DNA from: Subtercola sp.
GTDB lineage: Bacteria > Actinomycetota > Actinomycetes > Actinomycetales > Microbacteriaceae
DNA length: 33,199 nucleotides
Assembly: GCA_025463745.1 (NCBI GenBank)
Contig: JAODBB010000252.1
Location: forward strand, 1 to 33,199
Direction of reading: 5' to 3'
Shown here: piece by piece, positions 1 through 7,717 of the stretch
Layout of the letters: each line of letters begins with the position of its first letter
How positions within the stretch are numbered: the stretch's first letter is position 1
The notes under the pieces: model-generated
Told to the model about the DNA's origin: nothing
What the model saw: only the letters and a program-made list of their open reading frames with translations
Databases searched by the model: none
Made by a program: the position numbers and the translations under genes

Positions 1-587
1 GGAAAATACATCTGCGTCACCAGCCGCTGCGTGAACGCACTACCGAACAACGAGAAATGAATATGCGCCGGACGCCACGCGTTGGTGTGGTTCTTCCACG
101 GGTACGCACCCGGCTTGATCGTCACCAAACGATAACTGCCGTCATCCCCCGTGATCACCCTGCCCACACCCGTGAAGTTCTCATCCAGCGGCGCCGGGTG
201 CTGGTCGCGCTTGTGCACGTACCGGCCCGCCGAGTTCGCCTGCCAGATCTCTATCAGCTGATTACGCACCGGCCGCCCCTCCCCGTCGAGCACCTTGCCC
301 GTCACGATGATGCGCTCACCGAGCGGCTCCCCCGAATGCTGAATCGTGAGGTCGGCCTCGTACGCATCCACGTCGGCGTGCCCGAACGCCGGCGACGTAC
401 GCTCGATCTCCTCCGGGTCGGCCTTCACCAGCGCATGGGTCGGATGCCGCAGCACAGAGCTACGGTACGGCGCATACCCGCGCCTCGTCTGAAGCTCCGG
501 CGCACCACCAGCCTCGACGGCCGCGCTCGCTTCGCTACTGATCGCGGCGATCTCCGCGCTGATCTCACCTTGCGTTGAAAGTGCCAT
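1..587 (-). CDS. pcaH: Protocatechuate 3,4-dioxygenase beta subunit, 3' end cut by window edge
   Basis: The product is the iron-binding subunit of the intradiol dioxygenase that opens protocatechuate to 3-carboxy-cis,cis-muconate in the beta-ketoadipate pathway. I translated this frame by hand from the ATG at 587; 195 residues lie inside the window. The N-terminal YRSSVLRHP signature is at about residues 41-49. The four expected non-haem Fe(III) ligands are present: Tyr123 (GRYVHK), Tyr162 (PGAYPW), and His175 and His177 (RPAHIHF). The family runs to roughly 230-250 residues, so the missing C-terminus and the usual partner pcaG should lie just left of the window. The gene starts 44 bp after pobA on the same strand, which fits an operon turning 4-hydroxybenzoate into the ring-opened product. 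Only a weak ribosome site (GAGTGAG) precedes the start. Confidence 0.93.
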   Translation of the reverse strand, partial: MALSTQGEISAEIAAISSEASAAVEAGGAPELQTRRGYAPYRSSVLRHPTHALVKADPEEIERTSPAFGHADVDAYEADLTIQHSGEPLGERIIVTGKVLDGEGRPVRNQLIEIWQANSAGRYVHKRDQHPAPLDENFTGVGRVITGDDGSYRLVTIKPGAYPWKNHTNAWRPAHIHFSLFGSAFTQRLVTQMYF

Positions 588-631
588 GCTCACTCGACTT
601 TCTGCTCTTATCGGCTCTGGATGCCCGTAGC

Positions 632-1813
632 TCACGTGAGCTGAAGCCCGGTGTACTGCTGCGCCAACGACCGCATCGCCTCATCGGAGTGCGTCACGTA
701 ATCCAGCCGGCCCAGCTGGCTGCGATAGTCGAATGCTGCTGTGGCATCGCCGCCTGGTCGCTTGTGCAACATTTCGGTCATCCACTGCGAGAACTGCTGC
801 ACCTTCCACTGCCGCGCCAACGCCACGTCGCTGTAGCCTGCCAGCAACCCGTCGTCGCCTGAGTAATGCGCAACAAGCGCTGCACTCAGCTGGGTCACGT
901 CGGACATCGCCGAATTCAGCCCCTTCGCACCCGTCGGCGGCACGATGTGGCCGGCATCGCCGACCAAGAACAACGACCCGTAGTGCAGGGTCGACACGAC
1001 GAAACTCCGCATCGGCAGAATTGACTTCTCCGTGATGAGGCCCTCCTCAAGTGACCAGCCCGGCACGCCCAAACGAGCGTGCAGAGCATCCCAGATGCGC
1101 GCGTCTGACCAGCTGGCAATGTCGTCGGCCGGGTCGACCTGCAGGTAAAGACGCGAAACCGTCGGCGATCGCATTGAATGCATCGCAAACCCGTCGTCGT
1201 GTAGCGCATAAATGAGTTCGTCGGTCGACGGCGCCACTTCGGCGAGGATCCCCAGCCACGCGAACGGGTAGTCGCGCTGATAGATGGTGAGCTCGTCGGC
1301 CGGCACCGACTGTCGGCAGATGCCGTGAAACCCGTCAGCACCGACAACAAAGTCGGCCTTCACCGTGTACGGAAGGCCGTTGTACGAGAACGTGAGTGAC
1401 GGCGTGCCGGTCAGGTCGTGCACGGCGACATCGCTCGCGTCGTAGAAGACCGGCGTGCCAGCGGCATCGTGGGCGTCGACGAGGTCTCTGACCACGGCCT
1501 GCTGGCCGTAAATCGTCACGGTGCGACCGATCAGGTCGCTGAAATCGACGTGATGGCGTTCGCTGGCGAATTGCAAGTAGATGCCATCGTGAATCATGCC
1601 GTTCGCCTGCACCCCGGCCCCGACACCGAGTTGTTCGAGGGTCTCGACGGAGCCTTGCTCAAGCACCCCGGCGCGAATGCGGCCGAGCACGTACTCGCGG
1701 TCACGGTTCTCGACGATCACAAAATCGATGCCCGCCTGGTAGAGCGAACGGCCAAGTAGCAGCCCAGCGGGACCGGCGCCGACGATAGCTACACGGGTGG
1801 TGAGGTTGGGCAC
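632..1813 (-). CDS. pobA: 4-hydroxybenzoate 3-monooxygenase
   Basis: This is an FAD-dependent aromatic hydroxylase that converts 4-hydroxybenzoate and NAD(P)H plus O2 to protocatechuate, the substrate of the adjacent dioxygenase. The 393 residues match the usual length of about 390. Class A flavoprotein landmarks are visible: the dinucleotide motif GAGPAG at residues 12-17, the DG motif GADGFHG at 158-164, and the GD motif GDAGH at 285-289 followed by PPTGAKGLN. The RIRAGVLEQG stretch at residues 45-54 is typical of PobA. The start codon is GTG (valine codon before PNLTT) and has no good ribosome site. It lies 77 bp downstream of the IclR gene on the same strand. Confidence 0.95.
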   Translation of the reverse strand: MPNLTTRVAIVGAGPAGLLLGRSLYQAGIDFVIVENRDREYVLGRIRAGVLEQGSVETLEQLGVGAGVQANGMIHDGIYLQFASERHHVDFSDLIGRTVTIYGQQAVVRDLVDAHDAAGTPVFYDASDVAVHDLTGTPSLTFSYNGLPYTVKADFVVGADGFHGICRQSVPADELTIYQRDYPFAWLGILAEVAPSTDELIYALHDDGFAMHSMRSPTVSRLYLQVDPADDIASWSDARIWDALHARLGVPGWSLEEGLITEKSILPMRSFVVSTLHYGSLFLVGDAGHIVPPTGAKGLNSAMSDVTQLSAALVAHYSGDDGLLAGYSDVALARQWKVQQFSQWMTEMLHKRPGGDATAAFDYRSQLGRLDYVTHSDEAMRSLAQQYTGLQLT

Positions 1814-1839
1814 GATGATTTCTCTAACGACGGTGACAG

Positions 1840-1854
1840 GATGATCGTCATCAT
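1840..1854. promoter_or_regulatory. Inverted repeat in the pobA upstream region
   Basis: The gap between iclR and pobA holds GATGA-TCG-TCATC (1840-1852) and the overlapping ATGAT-CGTC-ATCAT (1841-1854), about 27 bp before the pobA start. Another GATGAT copy sits at 1814-1819, next to the start codon. The position suits an operator for the adjacent IclR regulator, but this is inferred from symmetry and location only. Confidence 0.3.
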
Positions 1855-1883
1855 CGCGCGCTTGGCAACCGTGGTGGTACGAC

Positions 1884-1900
1884 CTTCCGCTCAGCGGAAG
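1884..1900 (-). other. Hairpin over the iclR stop codon
   Basis: CTTCCGC-TCA-GCGGAAG is a perfect 7-bp stem with a 3-base loop. The loop is the iclR stop codon read on the minus strand. No T-run follows, so it is not a convincing intrinsic terminator. It could attenuate or stabilise the message between iclR and pobA. Confidence 0.35.
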
Positions 1901-2643
1901 CCAAGTGCGCGGCTGATACCCCGAGCGGCCAGCCGCACCACGGCCTCGTTCTGCCGGGCCGCCGCCTCTGTCGTGCGGATAACTACCGAGACCGCGCCCA
2001 CGACGGCCCCGGTGCGATCCCGAATCGGTGCCGCAGTCGACGACGATCCTGGCGTCATCTCCTCGCTCATCTGCGCGATTCCGGTAGCACGGATCTCGGC
2101 AAGCCGGCGGCGCAACTGTTCGGCCGACGTGACGGTGTTGGGCAGAAAACCGGTGAGCGGGGCATCCAGATACGCATTGATCAGTTCGGTGGGCGCGAAC
2201 GCCAACAAGACCAGCCCCACGCCCGTCGAGTGCAAAGGTAGTCGAGCACCGACTCGAGAAATGATGGGTACCGCGTCATGCCCAGTGAGCTTCTCGAGAT
2301 ACAACGCATCGCTGCCGTCGAGAATCGCAAGATGCACATGCTCATGCGTCGCCTCGAAGAGGTCTTCAAGATACGGCAGCGAGGTCGTTCGGAGATTTCG
2401 AGCGGGCGCGGTTTGCACCCCGAGTTCCCACAACCGGAGCCCGAGCGAGTAACGGCCGTCACCGTCACGCTCGAGACCGCCCCACGAAACCCACTCCGCG
2501 ACCAGCCGATGAGCCGTCGAGAGCGGCAGCTCGGCGTGTTCGGCGATGGCAGTGAGGCTGCGCGTCGAACCCGGCTTCGCTCCATCGAACACATCGATAA
2601 TCGCGAAGAGCTTGCTCGCTACCGACCTGCTGTCATGTTCCAT
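1891..2643 (-). CDS. IclR-family transcriptional regulator
   Basis: This 250-residue regulator has the IclR layout: an N-terminal winged helix-turn-helix (about residues 5-70, including SLTAIAEHAELPLSTAHRL) and a C-terminal effector-binding domain (about 80-250, with LPLHSTGVGLVLLA and the late GAVSVV segment). IclR proteins such as PobR and PcaR-like regulators commonly control 4-hydroxybenzoate and protocatechuate genes by binding the aromatic acid. Its place directly upstream of pobA-pcaH suggests the same job. I chose the ATG at 2643, which gives MEHDSRSV and the normal family length; the frame stays open to 2727, but that extension is atypical. A perfect short inverted repeat sits just before this start, suggesting autoregulation. 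Confidence 0.85.
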   Translation of the reverse strand: MEHDSRSVASKLFAIIDVFDGAKPGSTRSLTAIAEHAELPLSTAHRLVAEWVSWGGLERDGDGRYSLGLRLWELGVQTAPARNLRTTSLPYLEDLFEATHEHVHLAILDGSDALYLEKLTGHDAVPIISRVGARLPLHSTGVGLVLLAFAPTELINAYLDAPLTGFLPNTVTSAEQLRRRLAEIRATGIAQMSEEMTPGSSSTAAPIRDRTGAVVGAVSVVIRTTEAAARQNEAVVRLAARGISRALGFR

Positions 2644-2655
2644 ACCCACGGCAAA

Positions 2656-2706
2656 TGCTACCGCTAGCACGCTCAGCCGCGTCGAAAGAAATGACAGGAA
2701 CTTTCG
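2656..2706. promoter_or_regulatory. Candidate operators ahead of iclR
   Basis: Two inverted repeats lie within 65 bp of the iclR start: TGCTA-CCGC-TAGCA (2656-2669, perfect arms) and CGAAAG-12 nt-CTTTCG (2683-2688 and 2701-2706), with a further CTTTCG at 2710-2715. They could be autoregulatory IclR sites. No convincing -10/-35 pair was identified. The rest of the gap to 2872 shows nothing I can interpret. Confidence 0.3.
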
Positions 2707-2872
2707 GGCCTTTCGTGGGCGATGCAATTCTTAACCGACACTTGAGACGAGAGAGCTCGCGATGCAGAAGGCAGGGCAATCAACACCGCTTGGGTCCCAC
2801 TGGCCTAGCTATCTACAACCCTTATCCGAGGCGAGCGTGACGAAAAAGTCGCACCAATTGCGGTCATGGGCC

Positions 2873-3490
2873 TCAACCAGTGCGGTCCCGGTGGGCGTCT
2901 GCCAGGGCCTGGCGGAAGAGTGCTCGCGCCGACCAGAGCATGCGTTCTGCCGCTTCGGCGCGGGTGAGTCCCGCGATGTCAATGAGCCAGACGAGCGACT
3001 CGATGCCGACGGCGCTGCGGACGGTCAGCGCGAGCCGGTGGATCTCGACGTCGGTGAGCTGCCCTCGCAAGGGTGCGAGCGCCTCTTCGAACCACGCGAT
3101 CGCGCGACCCTTTCGAAGAGGCAGGGATTCGCCCGAGGTCGCCGGATCAAGTGAGAGCCGAAGCATAGTTCTTTGCTGGTTTTCGGTGTCGACAATGATT
3201 TTGATGAATGCCTCCACCGCACCCAACAGGCGCGCTTGCGGGTCGTCGCCGGCGTCGTCCGGAACGAGGGTGCTCACGCTGATCTCCGGGTGAGCTGCGA
3301 GGAGGAGGGCCTGCTGTGAGGGGAAATACCGGTAGGCCGTGGTGCGGGAGACGGATGCGGCTTCGGCGGCCGCTTCGATGCTCGGCACCGTGCCTCCTTG
3401 CGCGACGAGATCGCGCGCCGCAGCCACCAGCGCTTCGCGAGTGCGCTGCTTCTGCCGGGTGCGTCCGGCGAACTCGTAGGGCGTTGACAT
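2873..3490 (-). CDS. TetR/AcrR-family transcriptional regulator
   Basis: This 205-residue protein has a clear N-terminal TetR DNA-binding domain (about residues 11-60): RTREALVAAARDLVAQGG, then a helix-turn-helix ending in the diagnostic SRTTAYRYFPSQQALL. The C-terminal helical region, which would bind the ligand and make the dimer, has no recognisable signature. I chose ATG 3490 (MSTPYEF) because it lies closer to family length; an ATG three codons upstream (3499) is possible. It is transcribed away from the small cupin gene starting at 3552, and the 60-bp gap carries repeated elements, so it probably controls that gene and itself. The ligand is unknown. Confidence 0.85.
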   Translation of the reverse strand: MSTPYEFAGRTRQKQRTREALVAAARDLVAQGGTVPSIEAAAEAASVSRTTAYRYFPSQQALLLAAHPEISVSTLVPDDAGDDPQARLLGAVEAFIKIIVDTENQQRTMLRLSLDPATSGESLPLRKGRAIAWFEEALAPLRGQLTDVEIHRLALTVRSAVGIESLVWLIDIAGLTRAEAAERMLWSARALFRQALADAHRDRTG

Positions 3491-3499
3491 GACCCACAT

Positions 3500-3533
3500 A
3501 GTACTCTAGTCTCGTTATGGGACTCTAATCCCA
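3500..3533. promoter_or_regulatory. Operator-like repeats between tetR and cupin genes
   Basis: The shared promoter region contains the inverted repeat TGGGA-CTCTAA-TCCCA (3518-3533), the palindrome AGTACT (3500-3505), and a direct repeat ACTCTAGTC / ACTCTAATC (3503-3511 and 3522-3530) spaced 19 bp apart. TetR proteins usually bind such elements between divergent genes. The assignment to this TetR protein is inferred. Confidence 0.45.
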
Positions 3534-3551
3534 CGAAGGAAGAAGCTCATC

Positions 3552-4025
3552 ATGGGTTCGCTGCAAACGACGGTACGAGCTCAGGGAACGGGCGAGCGGC
3601 GCTGGTTCTGCGGTGGAGGCATCCATACCTGGCTGGCCACCGAGAGCGAGACAGGTGGCGCCTACCTGCTCTTCGAAGATGCACTGGATGCGGGCAAGGT
3701 CACCCCGCTGCACCGACATCCCGAAGCCGATGAGACGTTCTACATGCTCGAGGGCGAGGTGCTGCTGCACATCGACGACGATGAGCAGACTCTCGCAGCG
3801 GGTGGTATCGCGATCATCCCACGGGGCGTCCCCCACGCGTTCCGGGTGATGACGGCGACGGCCCGGATGCTCTGTCTCCAAACACCGGGCGGCGGGGAAG
3901 GGTTCTACCGGCTCGCGAGCGACCCTGCCGGCATAGGAGAGCCGCCTATGCCCGACTTCGAACGGGTGCGCGCAGCAGCTGGCACTACGAGCGCGATCGA
4001 GATACTCGGGCCGCCACCCTTCTGA
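3552..4025 (+). CDS. Single-domain cupin protein (quercetinase-like)
   Basis: This is a 157-residue cytosolic cupin. The first cupin motif is visible at about residues 51-75 (GKVTPLHRHPEADETFYMLEG), with the metal-binding HxH, the glutamate and the closing glycine. The second motif (PRGVPHAF) follows with its histidine. Such proteins bind one metal ion and include dioxygenases, isomerases and sensors; the sequence resembles quercetin 2,3-dioxygenase-like entries, but the reaction cannot be told from sequence. The start has a good ribosome site (GGAAGAAG). It is divergent from the TetR gene and probably its main target. Confidence 0.8.
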   Translation: MGSLQTTVRAQGTGERRWFCGGGIHTWLATESETGGAYLLFEDALDAGKVTPLHRHPEADETFYMLEGEVLLHIDDDEQTLAAGGIAIIPRGVPHAFRVMTATARMLCLQTPGGGEGFYRLASDPAGIGEPPMPDFERVRAAAGTTSAIEILGPPPF

Positions 4026-4163
4026 CCGGACACCGGACGCAGAAAGACGTCACCTCCGACAAAGACGAATTCTTAGTCCATTCTGCAAACATATGACAAA
4101 CTCATGACGAGCGGAAATAGTGTGCTCATTCACGTTGACTCCAATGGAGGAACTCGAGATCTT

Positions 4164-4553
4164 ATGATCGCCGTCGGCCACTTCACCATCGACAGTCGAG
4201 TCGAAACTCCGCTCGATCAGCATGACGGCACTCTGTTGCGGAGCGTGGTGATCGCCAAACACTTCTGGGGAGACATCGACGGCTCATCATCGGTGCAGAT
4301 GCTCGGCTACAAGACCGCTGTAGCCGGCTCGGAGTCGTACGTTGCGTTCGAACGAATGAGCGTGAGCGTCGGTGGACGACAGGGTGAGTTCGTGCTTAGG
4401 CACTCCGCCATGCGCTCGACGAGTGTCTCAGAAGGTGGTCTGAAAGTCGTCGTCGACAGCGGCACGGGAGAACTGCGCGGAATCTCGGGCGAGGGTTCGA
4501 TCGAGTTCCACCCTGATCGCACCGCGACGTTCACGTTCGACTACGAGCTCTAG
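4164..4553 (+). CDS. DUF3224-family protein
   Basis: This 129-residue protein resembles the DUF3224 family, small beta-barrel proteins of unknown function. The supporting features are the early GHFTIDSR strand, the KHFWGDIDGSSS segment, a central LGYKTAV stretch, and the late GTGELRGISGEGSIEF region. I chose the ATG at 4164 because it gives the usual family length and follows GGAGG (4146-4150). The frame could also begin at 4104 with 20 extra residues, but no ribosome site precedes that start. Its stop codon overlaps the stop of the convergent aldehyde dehydrogenase inside the palindrome CTAG. The 138 bp between it and the cupin gene holds nothing recognisable. Confidence 0.7.
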   Translation: MIAVGHFTIDSRVETPLDQHDGTLLRSVVIAKHFWGDIDGSSSVQMLGYKTAVAGSESYVAFERMSVSVGGRQGEFVLRHSAMRSTSVSEGGLKVVVDSGTGELRGISGEGSIEFHPDRTATFTFDYEL

Positions 4554-6007
4554 AACGGGTACGGCGCGATCTCCGGTCGAACCGTCAGCCACTGCGTTTC
4601 GGTGAACGCTTCGATGTTTGCAGCGGCACCGCCGAACCGTGAGCCTGTGCCAGAGGCCGCCATCCCGCCGAAGGGTGCGTTGGCCTCGTCTGAGACGGTC
4701 TGCTCGTTGATATGCACAATGCCGGTCGGTACGGCATCGGCGATGCGCATGGCCTGGCCGACGTCGCCGAGTATGCCGAGCGACAAGCCGTATTCGACGT
4801 TGCGAGCGACGGCGATGGCCTCGTCGATATCAGTGAACGGCAGAATCGGAGCAACGGGGCCGAAGATCTCTTCAGCCCAGGCGCGGTGGTCTGTCTTCAG
4901 ATCTGACAGCACGGTGGGCTGATAGAACAGGTCAGAATACGTGCCACCGGCCGACAGCGTCGCTCCGGCCGCCACCGAGTCGTGCACGATCGAGTCGATA
5001 CGCTGAAGTTGCCCGATGTCGATGATCGGCCCGAGCGCCACCTGGCCCGAGTCGGGGTCGCCGACGGGCAGGTGCTCGGCCTTGCTCGTCAGAGCCGCGA
5101 CGTATTCGTCGTGCAAGCTTTCGTGCACGAGATGACGCCCGGTCGTCATGCAGATTTGGCCCTGGTGCATGAATGAGCCGAAAGCTCCGGCGGATGCCGC
5201 ACGATTCAGGTCTGCGCCGGGGAGGATGATCAGAGCGTTGTTCCCCCCGAGTTCAAGATGCGTGCGTTTGAGGTGGCGTGCACCGAGTTCGCCCACCTTC
5301 CTGCCCGCCGCCGTCGAACCGGTGAACGAGACAATCCGAACCTCTGGAGCCGAAACAATGGCCTCGCCGACGGCGACGCCTCCGTTGACGAGTTGCAGAA
5401 CGCCCGCGGGCAGTCCGGCTTCTTCGAAGACTCGCATTAACGCGACACCGCCAGACACAGCGGTTCGAGGGTCGGGCTTCAGCAGAACCGCGTTGCCGAG
5501 CGCAAGAGCCGGCGCGACGGAACGAATAGAGAGGATCAGCGGAAAGTTGAAGGGCGCGATCACGCTGACAACTCCCGCGGCCCGATGGCGTGCAAAACTC
5601 CACCGCTCTTCGTTCGACGGCAAGACGCTGCCGCTGGGGTGCGTTGGAAGAGCGGATGCTTCATAGCATTCGCTCGCCGCCGTCACCACCTCGAGTTCCG
5701 CCTTCGCGGCGATCGACCCGGCCTCGCGCATTATCCAAGTCTGAATTTCTTCGGCGTGCAGCAGCCAGAGATCTCCCGCGCGACGCAGCACCGCCGCCCG
5801 ATCTGCTGGAGTGCGCCGCGCCCAGTCCCGCTGGGCTACGGCCGCACGCGACGCAGCCCGCAGGGCGTCATCGACGCTCGAGACCCCGATGCGGCCCAGT
5901 TCGGCTCCTGTTGATGGCGAGACGACCGCACGTTCACCGCCCGACGGTTTCACCCAACCGTCGAGATAGATCTTGCCGTTCCAAATGTCGGCTGCGAGTA
6001 ACGCCAT
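4550..6007 (-). CDS. Aldehyde dehydrogenase, aromatic-aldehyde type
   Basis: This NAD(P)-dependent dehydrogenase oxidises an aldehyde to its acid. Its 485 residues match the benzaldehyde/vanillin dehydrogenase branch. Catalytic residues are intact: Asn154 in APFNFP, Glu252 in LELGG, and Cys286 in GQICMTTGR; the FTGST cofactor loop is at 228-232. It lies 80 bp downstream of the thioesterase on the same strand, with its own strong ribosome site (GAGGAG), and it may be co-transcribed with the beta-oxidation genes. An aromatic aldehyde such as 4-hydroxybenzaldehyde, released by retro-aldol cleavage of a hydroxyphenyl-hydroxypropionyl-CoA, would be a natural substrate feeding pobA. That substrate assignment is inference from context. 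Confidence 0.88.
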   Translation of the reverse strand: MALLAADIWNGKIYLDGWVKPSGGERAVVSPSTGAELGRIGVSSVDDALRAASRAAVAQRDWARRTPADRAAVLRRAGDLWLLHAEEIQTWIMREAGSIAAKAELEVVTAASECYEASALPTHPSGSVLPSNEERWSFARHRAAGVVSVIAPFNFPLILSIRSVAPALALGNAVLLKPDPRTAVSGGVALMRVFEEAGLPAGVLQLVNGGVAVGEAIVSAPEVRIVSFTGSTAAGRKVGELGARHLKRTHLELGGNNALIILPGADLNRAASAGAFGSFMHQGQICMTTGRHLVHESLHDEYVAALTSKAEHLPVGDPDSGQVALGPIIDIGQLQRIDSIVHDSVAAGATLSAGGTYSDLFYQPTVLSDLKTDHRAWAEEIFGPVAPILPFTDIDEAIAVARNVEYGLSLGILGDVGQAMRIADAVPTGIVHINEQTVSDEANAPFGGMAASGTGSRFGGAAANIEAFTETQWLTVRPEIAPYPF

Positions 6008-6032
6008 TTACTACTCCTCGGTGAGTTCTTTG

Positions 6033-6050
6033 TACAGAATGAGTGCTGTA
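6033..6050. promoter_or_regulatory. Inverted repeat before the aldehyde dehydrogenase
   Basis: TACAG-aatgagtg-CTGTA is a perfect 5-bp inverted repeat with an 8-base spacer, 26 bp upstream of the dehydrogenase start in the 80-bp gap after the thioesterase gene. It may be an operator for an internal promoter. Confidence 0.25.
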
Positions 6051-6087
6051 TGTAGACGATGTCGTTGATCGATACTCTGCGGTAAAG

Positions 6088-6531
6088 TCATGCGGCGGGA
6101 GCCCGGGGAATTCGGCCCTGCCCGCGAAACGAAGCAATGGCCTCCCCTCGTGTGTCGGTCACGAGAACATCGTAGATTCCGACCGCCCCTTTGCGGTGGA
6201 CTTCGGCCGCGACCGCCGTGAGGCGAACGCCCGACAGCGCGGGGGCGAGATAGGCGATCTCACCCTGGGTGGTCACTGCCGGTCTGCCGTGGCTGGCGAA
6301 GGCATAGGCGAACGCAGTGTCGGCGAGAATGAACACCATCCCGCCGTGCACCAGCGCATGACTGTTGAGGGTGTCTTCGTTCGGCTCGAGAGCGAGTTCG
6401 ACGCGCCCGGCTTCGACACTGACGATGGTGATACCCAGCCGACGAACCAGATCGTCTTTCTCGTAAAGCTCCATCACTCGGTCAAGCGGTGTCACGGCGG
6501 CGGTAGCCTCTGTCATCGATTCTTCACTCAT
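6088..6531 (-). CDS. PaaI-like hotdog-fold acyl-CoA thioesterase
   Basis: This is a 147-residue hotdog-fold protein with the PaaI/4-hydroxybenzoyl-CoA thioesterase II pattern: LNSHALVHGGMVFILADTAFAYA carries the HGG motif, and the catalytic acidic residue is expected in that helix. The later QGEIAYLAPA segment is also typical. The family hydrolyses aryl- or hydroxyaryl-CoA esters to free acids. It begins 7 bp after the thiolase stop, so the two are translated together. Release of hydroxybenzoyl-CoA after thiolysis would produce the substrate of pobA. I chose ATG 6531 because it follows the thiolase directly; ATG 6516 is an alternative, and neither has a strong ribosome site. Confidence 0.82.
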   Translation of the reverse strand: MSEESMTEATAAVTPLDRVMELYEKDDLVRRLGITIVSVEAGRVELALEPNEDTLNSHALVHGGMVFILADTAFAYAFASHGRPAVTTQGEIAYLAPALSGVRLTAVAAEVHRKGAVGIYDVLVTDTRGEAIASFRGQGRIPRAPAA

Positions 6532-6538
6532 GATCTGT

Positions 6539-7717
6539 TCAGAGCAGTTCGAGCAGCGCGGCAGCGCCCTGACCGCCACCGATGCACATCGTGACAACGG
6601 CTTTCGACGCGCCGCGGCGCCGACCTTCGATGATGGCGTGCCCGGTCATCCGAGCGCCTGAGACGCCATACGGATGACCGATGGCGATCGCGCCTCCGTC
6701 GACGTTCAAAATCGACGGGTCGATGCCCAGCACTTCTCGACAGTAGATCACCTGTACAGCGAAGGCTTCGTTCAGCTCCCACAGGTCAATGTCGTCGACG
6801 GTCAAGCCAGCGCGCTGCAGCAACTTCGGCACCGCTACGGCGGGGCCGACGCCCATCTCATCGGGCGAGCATCCGGCGACGGCGTAGGCGCTGAAGCGGG
6901 CGAGAGGTTCGAGCCCCAGACGTTCTGCCTCGTCTTCAGACATGACCACGCACGCCGATGCGCCGTCGGAGAATCCACTGGCGTTCCCGGCCGCAACAGT
7001 ACCGCCCGCAAGTGCCCGACGGATGCCTGAGATGCTTGCGAAAGTCGAGTCTGGTCGCAACCCGTCGTCACACGTCGAGGTCTTCGAAACGATGCTCGTA
7101 ACGCCGCTGCGCTTGTCGGTGACGGCCATGCGGGTGTCGATGGCGACGATTTCGTCGTCGAATCGCCCCGCATCCGCAGCAGCGCAGGCGCGGAGCTGGC
7201 TGGTCACGCCGTACTCGTCTTGGGCATCACGCCCGATTGCGTACCGTTCGGCAACGGTCTCTGCCGTCTGAAGCATCGGCCAGTAGATGCTCGGTACCTT
7301 CGCCGCCAGCTTTGAGTCTTCGGCACTGAACGTGTTCAGGTGCTCTTGTACCAGGCTGATCGACTCGACGCCGCCGGCGACCGCGATTTCGTACTGGCCG
7401 ACCATCACGCGTTGTGCCGCTGTCGCGATGGCTTCGAGGCCGGAGCCGCAGAATCGGCTTACCGTCACACCGGCAACCGTGGCCGGGAGGTTGGCGAGCA
7501 GCCCGCTCTGTCGAGCAATGTTTCCGCCTGTCGCACCCTCAGGGTTTGCGCATCCGAGTATGACGTCGTCGACGCGCTCTGCCTCGACGCCTGCTCGGGC
7601 GATGGCGGCACTGACCGCGTGGGCTCCGAGAGCCGCCCCGTGAGTGAGGTTGTACGCGCCCGTCCACGACTTGGCGAGGGGGGTGCGCGCGGTGGAGACG
7701 ATGACGGCGTTTCTCAT
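6539..7717 (-). CDS. Acetyl-CoA C-acyltransferase (thiolase)
   Basis: This is a degradative-type thiolase of 392 residues. The nucleophilic cysteine is Cys90 in VSRFCGSGLEA. The NEAFAVQ motif, the GHPYGVSGARM histidine motif and the C-terminal CIGGGQGAA cysteine motif are all present, so the enzyme should be active. It cleaves a 3-ketoacyl-CoA with CoA, releasing acetyl-CoA and a shortened acyl-CoA. Its start overlaps the stop of the upstream hydratase/dehydrogenase gene by 4 bp (ATGA), and it is followed directly by the thioesterase. In this setting the ketoacyl substrate may be aromatic (a 3-oxo-3-arylpropionyl-CoA) rather than a fatty acid. Confidence 0.93.
   Translation of the reverse strand: MRNAVIVSTARTPLAKSWTGAYNLTHGAALGAHAVSAAIARAGVEAERVDDVILGCANPEGATGGNIARQSGLLANLPATVAGVTVSRFCGSGLEAIATAAQRVMVGQYEIAVAGGVESISLVQEHLNTFSAEDSKLAAKVPSIYWPMLQTAETVAERYAIGRDAQDEYGVTSQLRACAAADAGRFDDEIVAIDTRMAVTDKRSGVTSIVSKTSTCDDGLRPDSTFASISGIRRALAGGTVAAGNASGFSDGASACVVMSEDEAERLGLEPLARFSAYAVAGCSPDEMGVGPAVAVPKLLQRAGLTVDDIDLWELNEAFAVQVIYCREVLGIDPSILNVDGGAIAIGHPYGVSGARMTGHAIIEGRRRGASKAVVTMCIGGGQGAAALLELL

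Noticed and set aside
57-578. 173-residue plus-strand frame at the left edge
   Set aside because: The minus strand of the same region encodes pcaH with all four iron ligands, so the plus frame is a shadow.
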